From NCBI GenBank assembly GCA_965204565.1, contig CBDBEU010000005.1, forward strand, positions 124,001-188,000: a DNA stretch of 64,000 nt, read 5' to 3'. This document shows, piece by piece, positions 36,288 to 44,810 of the stretch. This DNA comes from CBDBEU01 sp965204565 (GTDB taxonomy: Bacteria; Pseudomonadota; Alphaproteobacteria; Rhizobiales; TMED25). The notes below the pieces were generated by a model that saw only the letters and a list, made by a program, of their open reading frames with translations, was not told where the DNA came from and searched no databases. Position 1 is the stretch's first letter. Each line of letters starts with the position of its first letter. The position numbers and the translations under genes are program-made.

Positions 36288-37480
36288 GTGCCGCACTATA
36301 CCAGCTTTCCTACCGCACCGCATTTCAACGCCGGGATTGACGCGGACACCTATGCGCGCTGGCTGACAGAGCTGCCGGAAGATGAACCGTTGTCGCTCTA
36401 TCTGCACGTGCCGTTCTGCCACGAGCTTTGCCTTTATTGCGGCTGCCACACCACGGTTGTGCGCACCTATCGGCCGATCAGCGCCTATGTCGATCTTCTG
36501 GAGCGCGAAATCGCGATCATTCGCCAGACGCTCGGCCATGCGCGGCCGGCCACCCAAATCCATTGGGGCGGCGGTACGCCCACGATTCTTCAGGGCGAAG
36601 ACCTGATGCGGATCTCAGAGGCGCTTGGTTCAGCCTTTGCCGTGACTTCGGATGCCGAGATCGCATTCGAGATCGATCCCCGAACGCTGGATGAGACGCA
36701 TGTCGCAGCCTTGGCCAAAAGCGGCATGACGCGGGCAAGCCTCGGTATTCAGGATTTCGATCGCAAGGTACAGCGCGCGGTCAACCGCAAGCAATCGTTT
36801 GAGGTGATTTCATGGGTGGCGCGGTGGTTGCGCACGGCGGGGATCAGCGGCCTCAATCTCAACTTGATGTACGGGCTGCCACATCAGAGCGAGACTTCGG
36901 TCAAGCGGTCGGTATTGCGCGCATTTGAACTTGATCCGGACCGCATCGCGCTATTCGGCTATGCCCATGTGCCATGGATGAAGCGCCACCAGAACCTTTT
37001 GCCGCAGGAGCATCTGCCCGGCACCGCCGCATGCTATGCGCAAATGTGCGCCGCTTCACAAACCATCATTGATGCTGGTTATGTACCCATAGGCCTCAAT
37101 CATTTCGCAAAGCCCTCCGACCGTCTGGCGCAGGCGCTTGAGCAGGGAGAGCTGCGCCGCAACTTTCAGGGCTATACCAGCGACCGGACATCAATCATTG
37201 TTGGTTTTGGCACCTCGTCAATCGGTTCTTTGCCGCAAGGCTACGTTTAGAACGCGCCGAAAACGGTGGGCTATCCGCGATGCGATCATGGCGGGGCGGC
37301 TGGTGACACAGCAGGGCATCGCTCTGCGCGAGGGCAACCGCGTCAGTGTGCCGGAAGAAGCCCGCCCCTGATCAGGACGGTGTGCGCGGCGTTCGATCCC
37401 TATCTTGAAGGTGGCGCCGGCAGACACAGCACGGCTGTGTGAGCAATCCTTCGGCACTGTCTGTGGGGCGGCCCAATCAT
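36288..37480 (+). pseudogene. hemN: oxygen-independent coproporphyrinogen III oxidase HemN, interrupted
   Basis: Radical SAM enzyme that makes protoporphyrinogen IX without oxygen. The frame from GTG 36288 reads VPHYTSFPTAPHFNAGID, LYLHVPFCHELCLYCGCHTT with the FeS cysteines, IHWGGGTPTIL, AFEIDPRTLDETH, LNLMYGLPHQSETS and GFGTSSIGSLPQGYV. It then meets TAG at 37248 where the family has Gln (a CAG to TAG change). After that NAPKTVGY, RDAIMAGRLVTQQGIALREG and IRTVCAAFDPYLEGGAG appear in successive frames. The N-terminus is about a dozen residues shorter than usual, with no ATG. Probably the anaerobic enzyme of the denitrification cluster, now dead. Confidence 0.8.
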
Positions 37481-37503
37481 GCGGTTTGCCACGAGTGAAT
37501 CTT

Positions 37504-38280
37504 CTACTCCAACGGGGTTACAAGGATATCTTCGCAGACGGCGGCTGCCAGATCGGGCCAGCGCGCCAAAGGCGGTGCCAATGCGATGTCTGGCCGCCGG
37601 GCGTGCGCTATTGCACCACTCAAATCATCGTGGCCGTGCATACCCTCACCGATGAACATGCCGACAACCACGAGCGGGCCTTCCAGCGAGGCCAGCGCAT
37701 CACCCAGAACCGGCGGCTCTTCGAGAAAAGCGCAATCAATTCGGCGGAACGAGCTCTTGCCCGCGATCTGGCGCGCGACAGTCTCGGTCGCCCGGCGTGA
37801 GGAGGGATCCTTGCTCGAGCCATGAGCTGCCAGCAAAATGCCGGTTTCACCGGGCTTGAAACCAACCGCATTTGCGCTGTTGCGGGCGATGCACTCGACG
37901 ATGCGCGCCATGACCGGGCGCACGCCGATGGGCTCCATGATCTGAACTGCGCGGCCAGATGCGTCACGCCCGTCAGGGCCTATTCCAAGGCATTCGGGGA
38001 TAGCGCTGTTGACATAATATCCGCAGCTCATGAACAGCGGATAGATACGGATTGCCGCTTCGGGAAGGCTTGAGCCGACCTCATCAAGCGGCGGCTCGCC
38101 GCGCAAAAACCCGACCGCAACTCTTGCGAACCGGCCAGTCTCGGACATCTGCTCGGCAACGGTCCCGGCCAACCGGTTGGCCATCAGACCACCGCGGTCG
38201 CCATGGGCGGCGATGATCAGCGAAGCTGCTTGGCTTTCAGCGGCTGGTGCCATCGGAGAATGTGATCTTGTTCCAGACAT
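37504..38280 (-). CDS. CbiX-like sirohydrochlorin chelatase, two-domain
   Basis: Class II chelatase family protein of 258 residues with two similar halves: LIIAAHGDRGGLMANRLAG near residue 21 and ILLAAHGSSKDPSSRRATE near residue 147, each with the HG motif whose His binds the metal or substrate. In this neighbourhood the likely job is insertion of ferrous iron into sirohydrochlorin, giving the siroheme from which heme d1 is made; cobalt insertion for cobalamin is the alternative. The start overlaps the natural 3' end of nirN, so it is the last gene of that operon. ATG 38280 is used; ATG 38253 is possible. No lesion is seen. Confidence 0.75.
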   Translation of the reverse strand: MSGTRSHSPMAPAAESQAASLIIAAHGDRGGLMANRLAGTVAEQMSETGRFARVAVGFLRGEPPLDEVGSSLPEAAIRIYPLFMSCGYYVNSAIPECLGIGPDGRDASGRAVQIMEPIGVRPVMARIVECIARNSANAVGFKPGETGILLAAHGSSKDPSSRRATETVARQIAGKSSFRRIDCAFLEEPPVLGDALASLEGPLVVVGMFIGEGMHGHDDLSGAIAHARRPDIALAPPLARWPDLAAAVCEDILVTPLE

Positions 38281-39796
38281 TGTACCTACCCGACGGCTTG
38301 GACATGGGCAGGCGCTTGATCTCCTCGAGCGTCTTGGCGCATTAGATCAAGATCACGCCGCCATGCTCCCAGATCGAGACTATGGCGTGACTACCGTCGC
38401 GGTCGAATTCCACATGGGCGTTGGTGCCGGACGCCGGATTGAGGGTTCTGACGATCTCCAGCGTCTGCTTGTCGATCACATGGACAAGATCGCGGTTCGG
38501 TCCAAAGAATACGTCAGTCCAAGCATAGGGCGTGGCCTCGTGGCTGCGCATGAAAAAGCCCGGCCCCCGGGTGTCAATCGACTTGACCACGTTCCAGCCC
38601 GCAAGATCGATGACACTAATGCGGCCTTCTTTCAGATGCGGCGCTGCCATCACCTGCCGGCCCTCACGGGTCCAGGCAATGCCCGAACCCAGATGCGGCG
38701 GACCGGGAAGATCGATGCGGGCGATGTCGCGCCCGACCGTGAGGTTGACGACAACCGCCTCGCCGCCACCGCGCGCCGAGCCGATCAGATTGCGGCAGGG
38801 AGGATCGAAGAAGAAATCATCCATCGGCACGGGCACCTCAATGTGCCTCAGCGCAAACAGCCCGCTTGATGAGGCAAGAGCCTCAACCATGCCCTTTTCT
38901 TGGGAATGGACCATCCCCTCATAGACCGGCGGCGCATCCGGATCGGTCGAAATCTCCCAGGTTTCAGGCACATCCTTGAGCGCTGCGATGAAGCTGTTGC
39001 GGGGCCTTTCCTGGTAAACCGCCGAAACACGCGATGGTTCGCCCTTGCGGTTTTCAACCTTTAAGAGCTTTAGCGGAGACAGATCATCCGCGCTCAAGAT
39101 GACCAAGGTCTGGGGCAGGTAGTTGGCAAGCGCCAGATACTGGCCGTCCCTTGAAATCGCGATATTGCGCGAATTGATGCCGACCCTCACCTCAGCCACG
39201 GTTTCCAGCGCCCACAGGTCGTATTTTGTGACCCAGCCATCGCGCGATATGAAGAACACATAGCGTCCGTCTGGGGTGAACTTCGACCCGCCATGAAGCG
39301 CGAACCGGGTCTCGAAGCAGTCAAGCACCTCAAAGCGGTCGCCGTCGAGAATGGTGGCGTGATGATCGCCGGTCTCGACCACCACGAACAGATTGAGCGG
39401 ATCGGCGGTGTATTGCGGTGCACTCACCGCGCTGGTGTCAGCAAGGATCTCGCGGCTCGCCCTGATGTCGGCCTTGCTCCATTCAGGCACCACATCAGGC
39501 TTGGTGAAAACGTAGGAGACGAGCGTTTCGATGGCTTGCTGGTCAAGCGTGTCGCCAAAGGCCGGCATCTGGGTGGCGGCACGTCCGTTGGCCACCACTT
39601 CCTTTGCCTGGTCCCGTTTCAATCGCCCAAGATTGCCGGGCAGCAGCGCGGGGCCGGTGCAGCCGAGCCGGATTTTGCCATGGCAATCGACGCAATGTTC
39701 GGCATAAAGCGCGCCTGCTTCCTCGGCTGCAAGCGTGCTGGCTTCCGCCAGCAACGCGGCGGCAAAGGCCAAAGCTCTAGTGAGCACCGGCGGCAT
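38237..39796 (-). pseudogene. nirN: NirN (dihydro-heme d1 dehydrogenase) with an in-frame stop
   Basis: Periplasmic cytochrome c plus d1-type propeller protein that completes heme d1. Signal peptide, then the c-type domain (GALYAEHCVDCHGKIRLGCT, MPAFGDTLDQQAIETLVSYV), then the eight-bladed propeller (LHGGSKFTPDGRYVFFISRD, AWTREGRQVMAAPHLKEG, HVEFDRDGSHAIVSIWEHGG). TAA at 38342-38344 stops translation after GGVILI. The same frame then continues with the conserved family end AKTLEEIKRLPMSKPSG and YNVWNKITFSDGTSR to a TGA at 38237. So 34 codons are cut off; part of the last blade is lost. The start lies inside the end of nirJ (20-base overlap). Confidence 0.8.
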
Positions 39797-40982
39797 GGCG
39801 ATTTGAGGTGAAGGGCGTCACTTCAAGGCGCGGAATCGATTTCTCAAGCCCGATTTCGGCATCGGTCAGATAACAGGCCGGGTCTTCCGCCCAGGGATCG
39901 CCAGTGAGTTGGAGAGAGCGCACCCGTGTATTGCCGCCACAAATATCGAAATGTTGACACTGACCACAGCGGCCATGCACCTCGCATGGCCGCGCCTTGA
40001 GGCCGGCCATGATCGGATCGGCGGTATCGGTCCAGATGTCGGAGAATGCGCGCTCGGTCACATTGCCCAGCGAATAGTGCCACCAGAAGGTGTCGGGGTG
40101 GACATTGCCGAGATTGTCGATATTGGCGACGTTGACGCTGGACGCATTACCGCCCCACTGCACCAGCTTTTCACGAATGTGATCTGCAAGCTCGGGATGG
40201 TGCTTTTCGACCCACATCAAAAAATAGACACCGTTGGCATTATTGTTGCCAGTGACAAATTCGCGGCTGCCGCCATTGGCAGCGTCGTCATATGCCCGCT
40301 CAAACAGTGTGTCCATGAAATCGCGGGGCATGTCGCGTCTTGCGTCATCGCCGCGGTTCTTGTTGCCGCGCCCGGCATAGTTGAGATGGGAAAGGTAGAA
40401 TTTCTCCACCCCCTCATCCTCGGCAAGATCGAGAAGCGCCGGCAGTTCATGGGCATTGTCGCTGGTGGCGGTAAAACACAAGCCAACCTTGATGCCATGA
40501 TCGCGGCACAACCGCACCCCGGCGAGCGACTCCTCAAACGCGCCATCGCGGCGGCGGAACTGATCATGGGTCTCGCGCAACCCGTCGAGACTGACGTCGA
40601 CATAATCGTAACCGATATCGGCGATGGCCTCGATATTGTGGACCTTGATCAGGGTGCCGTTGATCGACAGACCGACATAAAAACCCATCTGCTTGGCGCG
40701 GCGCGAAACATTAAGAATATCGCGCCGCAGCAGCGGCTCGCCACCCGACAGGATCAGCACCGGAACGTGGAAAGCCTCGAGATCGTCTACCACCGCATAG
40801 GCGTCTTCGGTTGAAAGCTCGCCCGGAAAATCGACATCGCCGGAAATCGAATAGCAGTGCTTGCATAGCAGATTGCAGCGCCGGATCAGGTTCCAGATAA
40901 CCACCGGCCCTGGTGGTTCGCTGCGCCGACCGATCGGGCCCGGTGAGACGATTTCGTGCATGAATTGGCTCAGGCGAAACAT
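39777..40982 (-). CDS. nirJ: heme d1 biosynthesis radical SAM protein NirJ
   Basis: Radical SAM/SPASM enzyme that removes propionate side chains from didecarboxysiroheme during heme d1 synthesis. 401 residues from ATG 40982 with GAAGGAGA upstream. The cluster motif is CNLLCKHCYS, followed by LILSGGEPLLRRDIL, YVDVSLDGLRETHDQFRR and LCFTATSDNAHELP. The SPASM cysteines are in VHGRCGQCQHFDICGGNTRV and DPACYLTDAE. No lesion is visible, in contrast with nirN and nirH on either side. The operon order on the minus strand is nirF, nirDL, nirG, nirH, nirJ, nirN, cbiX-like. Confidence 0.93.
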   Translation of the reverse strand: MFRLSQFMHEIVSPGPIGRRSEPPGPVVIWNLIRRCNLLCKHCYSISGDVDFPGELSTEDAYAVVDDLEAFHVPVLILSGGEPLLRRDILNVSRRAKQMGFYVGLSINGTLIKVHNIEAIADIGYDYVDVSLDGLRETHDQFRRRDGAFEESLAGVRLCRDHGIKVGLCFTATSDNAHELPALLDLAEDEGVEKFYLSHLNYAGRGNKNRGDDARRDMPRDFMDTLFERAYDDAANGGSREFVTGNNNANGVYFLMWVEKHHPELADHIREKLVQWGGNASSVNVANIDNLGNVHPDTFWWHYSLGNVTERAFSDIWTDTADPIMAGLKARPCEVHGRCGQCQHFDICGGNTRVRSLQLTGDPWAEDPACYLTDAEIGLEKSIPRLEVTPFTSNRHAAGAH

Positions 40983-40995
40983 CAAATCGTCTCCT

Positions 40996-41482
40996 TCACG
41001 CGGCGATGCGCAACCCGGTCTTCTTGAGAATGCGGGTCGAGCACACAATCTCGTGGGCGCTGGCCGCATTGCCGATCAACCCGGCAATGCGCTCGACCTT
41101 GGCTTCGACTTCACCGCGGGTTTTGCCGTGCACCATGGCGAACAGATTATAGGGCCAAAGCGGCATTTGACGCGGTCGGCGGTAACCAATGGCTGACAAA
41201 ATCGAGCGAGCCCACCTGCTGGCCAATTTCGTCAATCCGCTCGCCGGCAATATTCCACACCGACATACCGTTGGCAGCAAGCCCAAGCGCATAATGGTTG
41301 GGCACCGCGCCGATGCGGCGGATTACGCCGGCTTCAAGAAGGCGGGTGAGCCGCGCGCGCATCCGCGCCTGACAGGCCCAGCCGAGCGCCGATATCGTCA
41401 TAGGGGCCCGTCACCAGCGGCAATCCGTCCTGAAGTGCGGCGATCAGCCGCCGGTCGGTGTCATCAATTGGTTGAATGGCGC
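40996..41482 (-). pseudogene. nirH: siroheme decarboxylase subunit NirH, two frameshifts
   Basis: Lrp/AsnC-fold subunit of siroheme decarboxylase. The gene is readable in three successive frames: IDDTDRRLIAALQDGLPLVT and YDDIGARLGLSGADARA; then ARLTRLLEAGVIRRIGAVPN and HYALGLAANGMSVWNI; then YRRPRQMPLWPYNLFAMVHG and HEIVCSTRILKKTGLRIA. The first shift is in a GCGCGCG run near 41360 and the second near 41190, in the His-Cys/Trp-Tyr-Arg region. No ordinary start codon precedes the first segment, which overlaps the end of nirG. Not functional as read. Confidence 0.8.
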
Positions 41483-41916
41483 CCGAAGAACTCGCGCTCC
41501 TTGGGAAGGTTGAACACCTCAAGTCCGGTCTCGGTCTTGATGTGCGCGATGACTTCTGCGATTTCATCGGGGCTCTCGGTCGCGATCACGAACCACATAT
41601 TGAGCGCGTGGTCGCGGGCATAATTATGCGCCACTTCACGGTGCCTGTTGACGATTTCGGCGACCTCGTCAAAGCGCTCAAGCGGCACGTTGAGCGCGCA
41701 CAAAGTTACCGCACCCCCCAGCTTTTCGGCATTGAACATCGGCCTGAAGTGCGACAGGGTGCCCTCCTCCACCAACCGGAAAAGCCGCGAGATCAGCTCA
41801 TCCTCACCGATGCCCAGTTCAACAGCTGCTTGGGCATAGGGCGCATCGCTCAACGGGAAGCCGCCCTGCAGTCCATTGATGATGCTCCGGTCGGTGGCCG
41901 TCGAGCCTGATGTCAC
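41464..41916 (-). CDS. nirG: siroheme decarboxylase subunit NirG
   Basis: Lrp/AsnC-like protein (150 residues) of the complex that decarboxylates siroheme to 12,18-didecarboxysiroheme. Helix-turn-helix segment VELGIGEDELISRLFRLVEE, RPMFNAEKLGGAVTLCALNV, then the ligand domain REVAHNYARDHALNMWFVIA with the His/Tyr-rich heme-facing strand, and TGLEVFNLPKEREFFG. GTG 41916 directly follows the nirDL stop. It is one of three intact genes in the cluster. The active complex needs two such subunits, and the partners here are broken. Confidence 0.88.
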   Translation of the reverse strand: MTSGSTATDRSIINGLQGGFPLSDAPYAQAAVELGIGEDELISRLFRLVEEGTLSHFRPMFNAEKLGGAVTLCALNVPLERFDEVAEIVNRHREVAHNYARDHALNMWFVIATESPDEIAEVIAHIKTETGLEVFNLPKEREFFGRHSTN

Positions 41917-42895
41917 TCATGCTGCAAGCCCCTGCGGCCGACCATAATGGGCGGCCTCCTGCTTGAAGCCGCGGCGGGAGAACAAAACCGCGCTTGGATA
42001 GGAGCAAAGCCCTGCAACCCGCGCTGCTTGTGCGATTTCATGCTCCACGGCTGTGCGTTCACGGCTATGCACCATGGCAAACAGATTGCAGGGCCAGTCT
42101 GGCAAACACGGAGCACGCCGGTAGAACAAGGTAACGGCATCGCACGTTGCTAGGTGCTCGCCCAACGCATCGGCATCGCGTTCAGGAACGCTCCACACCG
42201 CCTGGCATCGGCGCTAAAGCCGATGCGACGGTGGCGAAAATGCAGCCAAAGCGCGAAATAATGCCGCCGGCAACCAACCTTCTCAGTACAGCCAGCCGTG
42301 GCGGCGAGCCGAAGATCGGGTCTTTCCACCAGTTTCAGACCATCTTCCAGCGCATTTAAGAGCGCCCGGTCGAGATCATCAGTATCTGCCGACCCAAAGG
42401 CTAGGTGTGGTTCTGTGTGAAGTCTGCGGCGCCCCGATAGCCCGAAACCCAGGTCGATGTGATAGGCGCGCTCCAGCGGCAGAACGATTACTTCGCAGCC
42501 GCTGGCCCGCCTGATCCGCCCCAGCGTTGCCGCTACGCTGTCGCGATCGGGGCCAGCGACCACGAACCACAGATTAAAGGGGTGTTCGCGCTCGTAATTT
42601 TGGTTCACAGAGGCTTCGGAACTCACCAGCGCAGCAATTTCATCAAGCCGCTCAGCAGATGCTGACAGGGCGGCGAACGTGCTCGCACCAACCGAATTGG
42701 GCCGCAGCGCCGATTCGCGCCAGGCCGCCGCTATCGGCCAGATCGTGAAACATCGCAATCACCTGAGTGGCGGTGAGGTCGTCAGCAGCCCCAATGCGGT
42801 GATATGGCTCCGGTCAAAGCGGAAATCCGCGCTGCCATTTCTCAGCCAATCCGAGAGGGGGGATTGCATTCCAATTCTGTGTCAAATGCCGTCAT
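41917..42895 (-). pseudogene. nirDL: NirD-NirL fusion of siroheme decarboxylase, heavily damaged
   Basis: ATG 42895 overlaps the nirF stop (ATGA). The NirD half: KWQRGFPL then a TGA (about 42820), PEPYHRIGAADDLTATQVIA and FHDLADSGGLARIGAA, a shift, RPNSVGASTFAALSASAERL, VNQNYEREHPFNLWFVVAGP and LPLERAYHIDLGFGLSG. The NirL half: DTDDLDRALLNALEDGLKLV, then VLRRLVAGGIISRFGCIF, RHRRIGFSADA and VWSVPERDADALGEHLATCD, each in a different frame, ending CNLFAMVHSRERTAVEHEIA and the stop at 41917. At least one stop and four frameshifts. The gene order and the fusion are seen in other alphaproteobacterial denitrifiers. Confidence 0.8.
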
Positions 42896-43268
42896 AGTTC
42901 GATCCGGTTGGCACGAGAGGTGAAGAAAATGCCGCTCGGTTTGCCCATCGGCAGTTCACCGACCTTCTCAAACGTGCCGGTGTCGTAGATATCGACCCGG
43001 TCCGCATCACGCACTGAAATCCACACTTCGTGCCCGCGCGGGGTGAATTCCAGATGCAGCACCGCGGGCCCCGGCTTGAATTCATGGATGACTTCGAGCG
43101 ATGGCACATCGACTACCTGAACTGTGTCGTTAAGGGGGTGGGCGAAATTGACCATACCTGCCGGCCATCCGGCCGCGCTACCGCGAATACCGACTGACCG
43201 TGGACGGCGACGCGACCGGTTTCTTCAAAATCCTCGGCGTTGAGTACCAACAGCTCATGGCGGCCGAC
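42892..43268 (-). pseudogene. nirF: NirF, C-terminal fragment
   Basis: NirF is the periplasmic d1-propeller protein thought to act late in heme d1 synthesis. Only the end remains: RHELLVLNAEDFEETGRVAV, FAVARPDGRQVW, then after a one-base loss near 43153 VNFAHPLNDTVQVVDVPSLE, LEFTPRGHEVWISVRDADRV and KPSGIFFTSRANRIEL. At about 43268 the sequence becomes an IS1380 end, so roughly two thirds of the gene and everything upstream, where nirS would be expected, have been removed. Confidence 0.75.
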
Positions 43269-43456
43269 GGCAGACAGGATGCGACAGACCTTAAGGAGAA
43301 GCCGATCAGGATCGGCGCCGGGATCGTCACACACGGCCGGTACGTCATGTTCCAGTCCAGTTGGCCCGGTTGGCCGAGGGCGCGGTGCCAAGGGGCCTGT
43401 TCGCCGAGATCCTGCGGCTGATCGCCGAACTTCGGCCGCAGCTGGCGCCGGCGTGA
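43269..43456 (+). pseudogene. IS1380-family transposase, 3' fragment
   Basis: The plus strand reads LKEKPIRIGAGIVTHGRYVM, FQSS, and after a frame change LARLAEGAVPRGLFAEILRL and IAELRPQLAPA with a stop at 43454-43456. This is the C-terminal end of an IS1380-type transposase, different in detail from the copies at 23655 and 51860. It marks the break point that removed the 5' part of nirF. Confidence 0.65.
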
Positions 43457-43754
43457 CGCGTCCGGTTGTCATGCAGTCCGGCAAGAACCACGGGCGAGGT
43501 GTGTCCCGATGACGACGAAATCGTCAATCCCGGCGCGATATACGCCGGCGTCACCGTTCTGCTATCCATCGATCCCCACGACGATAGTCCGGGGTTGCAG
43601 ATGTCCGCCCGTGGAGGCAATATCGGCTCGACGATGGCCGTCATCCCGTGAATGTCGGTTTAAACTGTGGACCGATCAGCGCCCGCCCGGATTGAGCCAG
43701 ATCAATCGTTCCCGTCCGGCGTTGGCACGTAAAAAAACAGATTTTGTGGATCTA
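43457..43754. other. junk stretch with a possible acyltransferase fragment
   Basis: No intact gene. At about 43515-43650 the plus strand reads DDEIVNPGAIYAGVTVLLSI, HDDSPGLQMSARGGNIGSTM and AVIP-stop, which vaguely resembles the left-handed beta-helix of hexapeptide-repeat acetyltransferases common in polysaccharide clusters. The similarity is too short to be sure. The rest is unassigned. Confidence 0.35.
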
Positions 43755-43984
43755 GGTTGTCGTGGACAAAGGGTATCCAGAGTTTGATTGATGCGATGGC
43801 GACGAAGCCAGGGTAGGACTCTTTGGTTTTGTCGTAGCGGGTGGCGACCCTGCGCCAGTTCTTGAGTTTGTTGAACAACCGCTCGACGAGATTGCGTCAT
43901 TTGTCTTTGGCCCGGTCGTGCGTGATGGGGTCAAGACGATTGCTCTTTGCGGGGATCACCGCTTCGACGCCTGCGGCGGCGGTT
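43755..43984 (-). mobile_element. IS5-family (IS427-type) element, one end only
   Basis: The end begins GGTTGTCGTGGACAAAG, as in the full copy at 50956, and about 230 bases are nearly identical to it. The minus strand encodes the transposase C-terminus (NLVERLFNKLKNWRRVATRY, SIKLWIPFVHDNL). Similarity stops at about 43984 within GCGGCGGCG, where DegT-type aminotransferase sequence starts, so the element lost its other end when it fused to that gene. Confidence 0.8.
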
Positions 43985-44729
43985 CTGGCTGTTCACGTCT
44001 ACGGCACGCCTTGCGATCATGCCGGGCTGGAATCGGTCTGCGCGCCGGCGAGCGTGCCCATAATCTACGATGCGGCGCATTCTTTCGCTTCGAAGATAAA
44101 CGGGCGCTCGGTGCTGACGCGCCGGGCCGCGCGTCGTCGACGAGTTTTCACGCCACCAAGCTGTTCTCGACCGTGGAAGGCGGCGCCGTATTTGTTCCCG
44201 GTCCGGCCGACAAGGTATTGTGCGACCGGCTGAGGATTCGGAATCGTCAGTCAGGACGTTGTCGAACATTCCGGCATCAACATGAAGATGAGCGAATTAC
44301 ACGCCGCTTTCGGCCTGTCGGGGCTGGACGGCGTCGGCGAGGAAATCGCCGCCAGGGCGCGCATAGCCGAGGTTTACAAATCCCGCCTCGCGCCACTCGA
44401 CGGTATCGGCATCGTGAACAGGGGGAGGGGTTCGAACCAAACTGGTCCCATTTCGCCATCCGCGTTGACGAGAAAGCCGCGGACATGTCCCGGGACGCTC
44501 TGTTCACCAGGCTTGGCGAGTTCAACATCCACTGCCGCAAGTATTTCAATCCGCTGACGACCCGCATTCCGCTTTATGCCGGTCTTCCCTCGGCGGCGCC
44601 GGAAAACCGCCGAACGCGCACCGTTTCGAGCGTGAGGCCTTGCGCCCGCCGATTTATGAAGATACGAGCGTTGACCTTGCCGTCGCCGCCGCAATTCACT
44701 CGATCGTGGGGAGCGCCAACGGGATTTGA
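43985..44729 (+). pseudogene. DegT/DnrJ/EryC1-family sugar aminotransferase, truncated and frameshifted
   Basis: PLP enzyme that aminates nucleotide-linked keto sugars. The 5' third is replaced by IS sequence. What remains reads LAVHVYGTPCDHAGLESVCA, VPIIYDAAHSFASKINGRSV with the PLP-binding Asp, then SFHATKLFSTVEGGAVF with the Schiff-base Lys, IVSQDVVEHSGINMKMSELH and AAFGLSGLDGV, FEPNWSHFAIRVDEKAADMS, NIHCRKYFNPLTTR and the end SVDLAVAAAIHSIVGSANGI. At least four frame changes occur. Its last 20 codons are repeated at 46562-46615. Confidence 0.75.
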
Positions 44730-44810
44730 TGCCAAAAAATACGCCCTCCCCCCGCGCGCGAAAAAATAGAAATTTTCTCAATTAAATCAACATGTTACCC
44801 ACCCCCCCGC

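Noticed and set aside
36200..36290. Possible FNR/Nnr box (TTGGC...CAGCAA) between nnrU and hemN
   Set aside because: The half-sites do not match TTGAT-N4-ATCAA in sequence or spacing, so I do not claim an operator.
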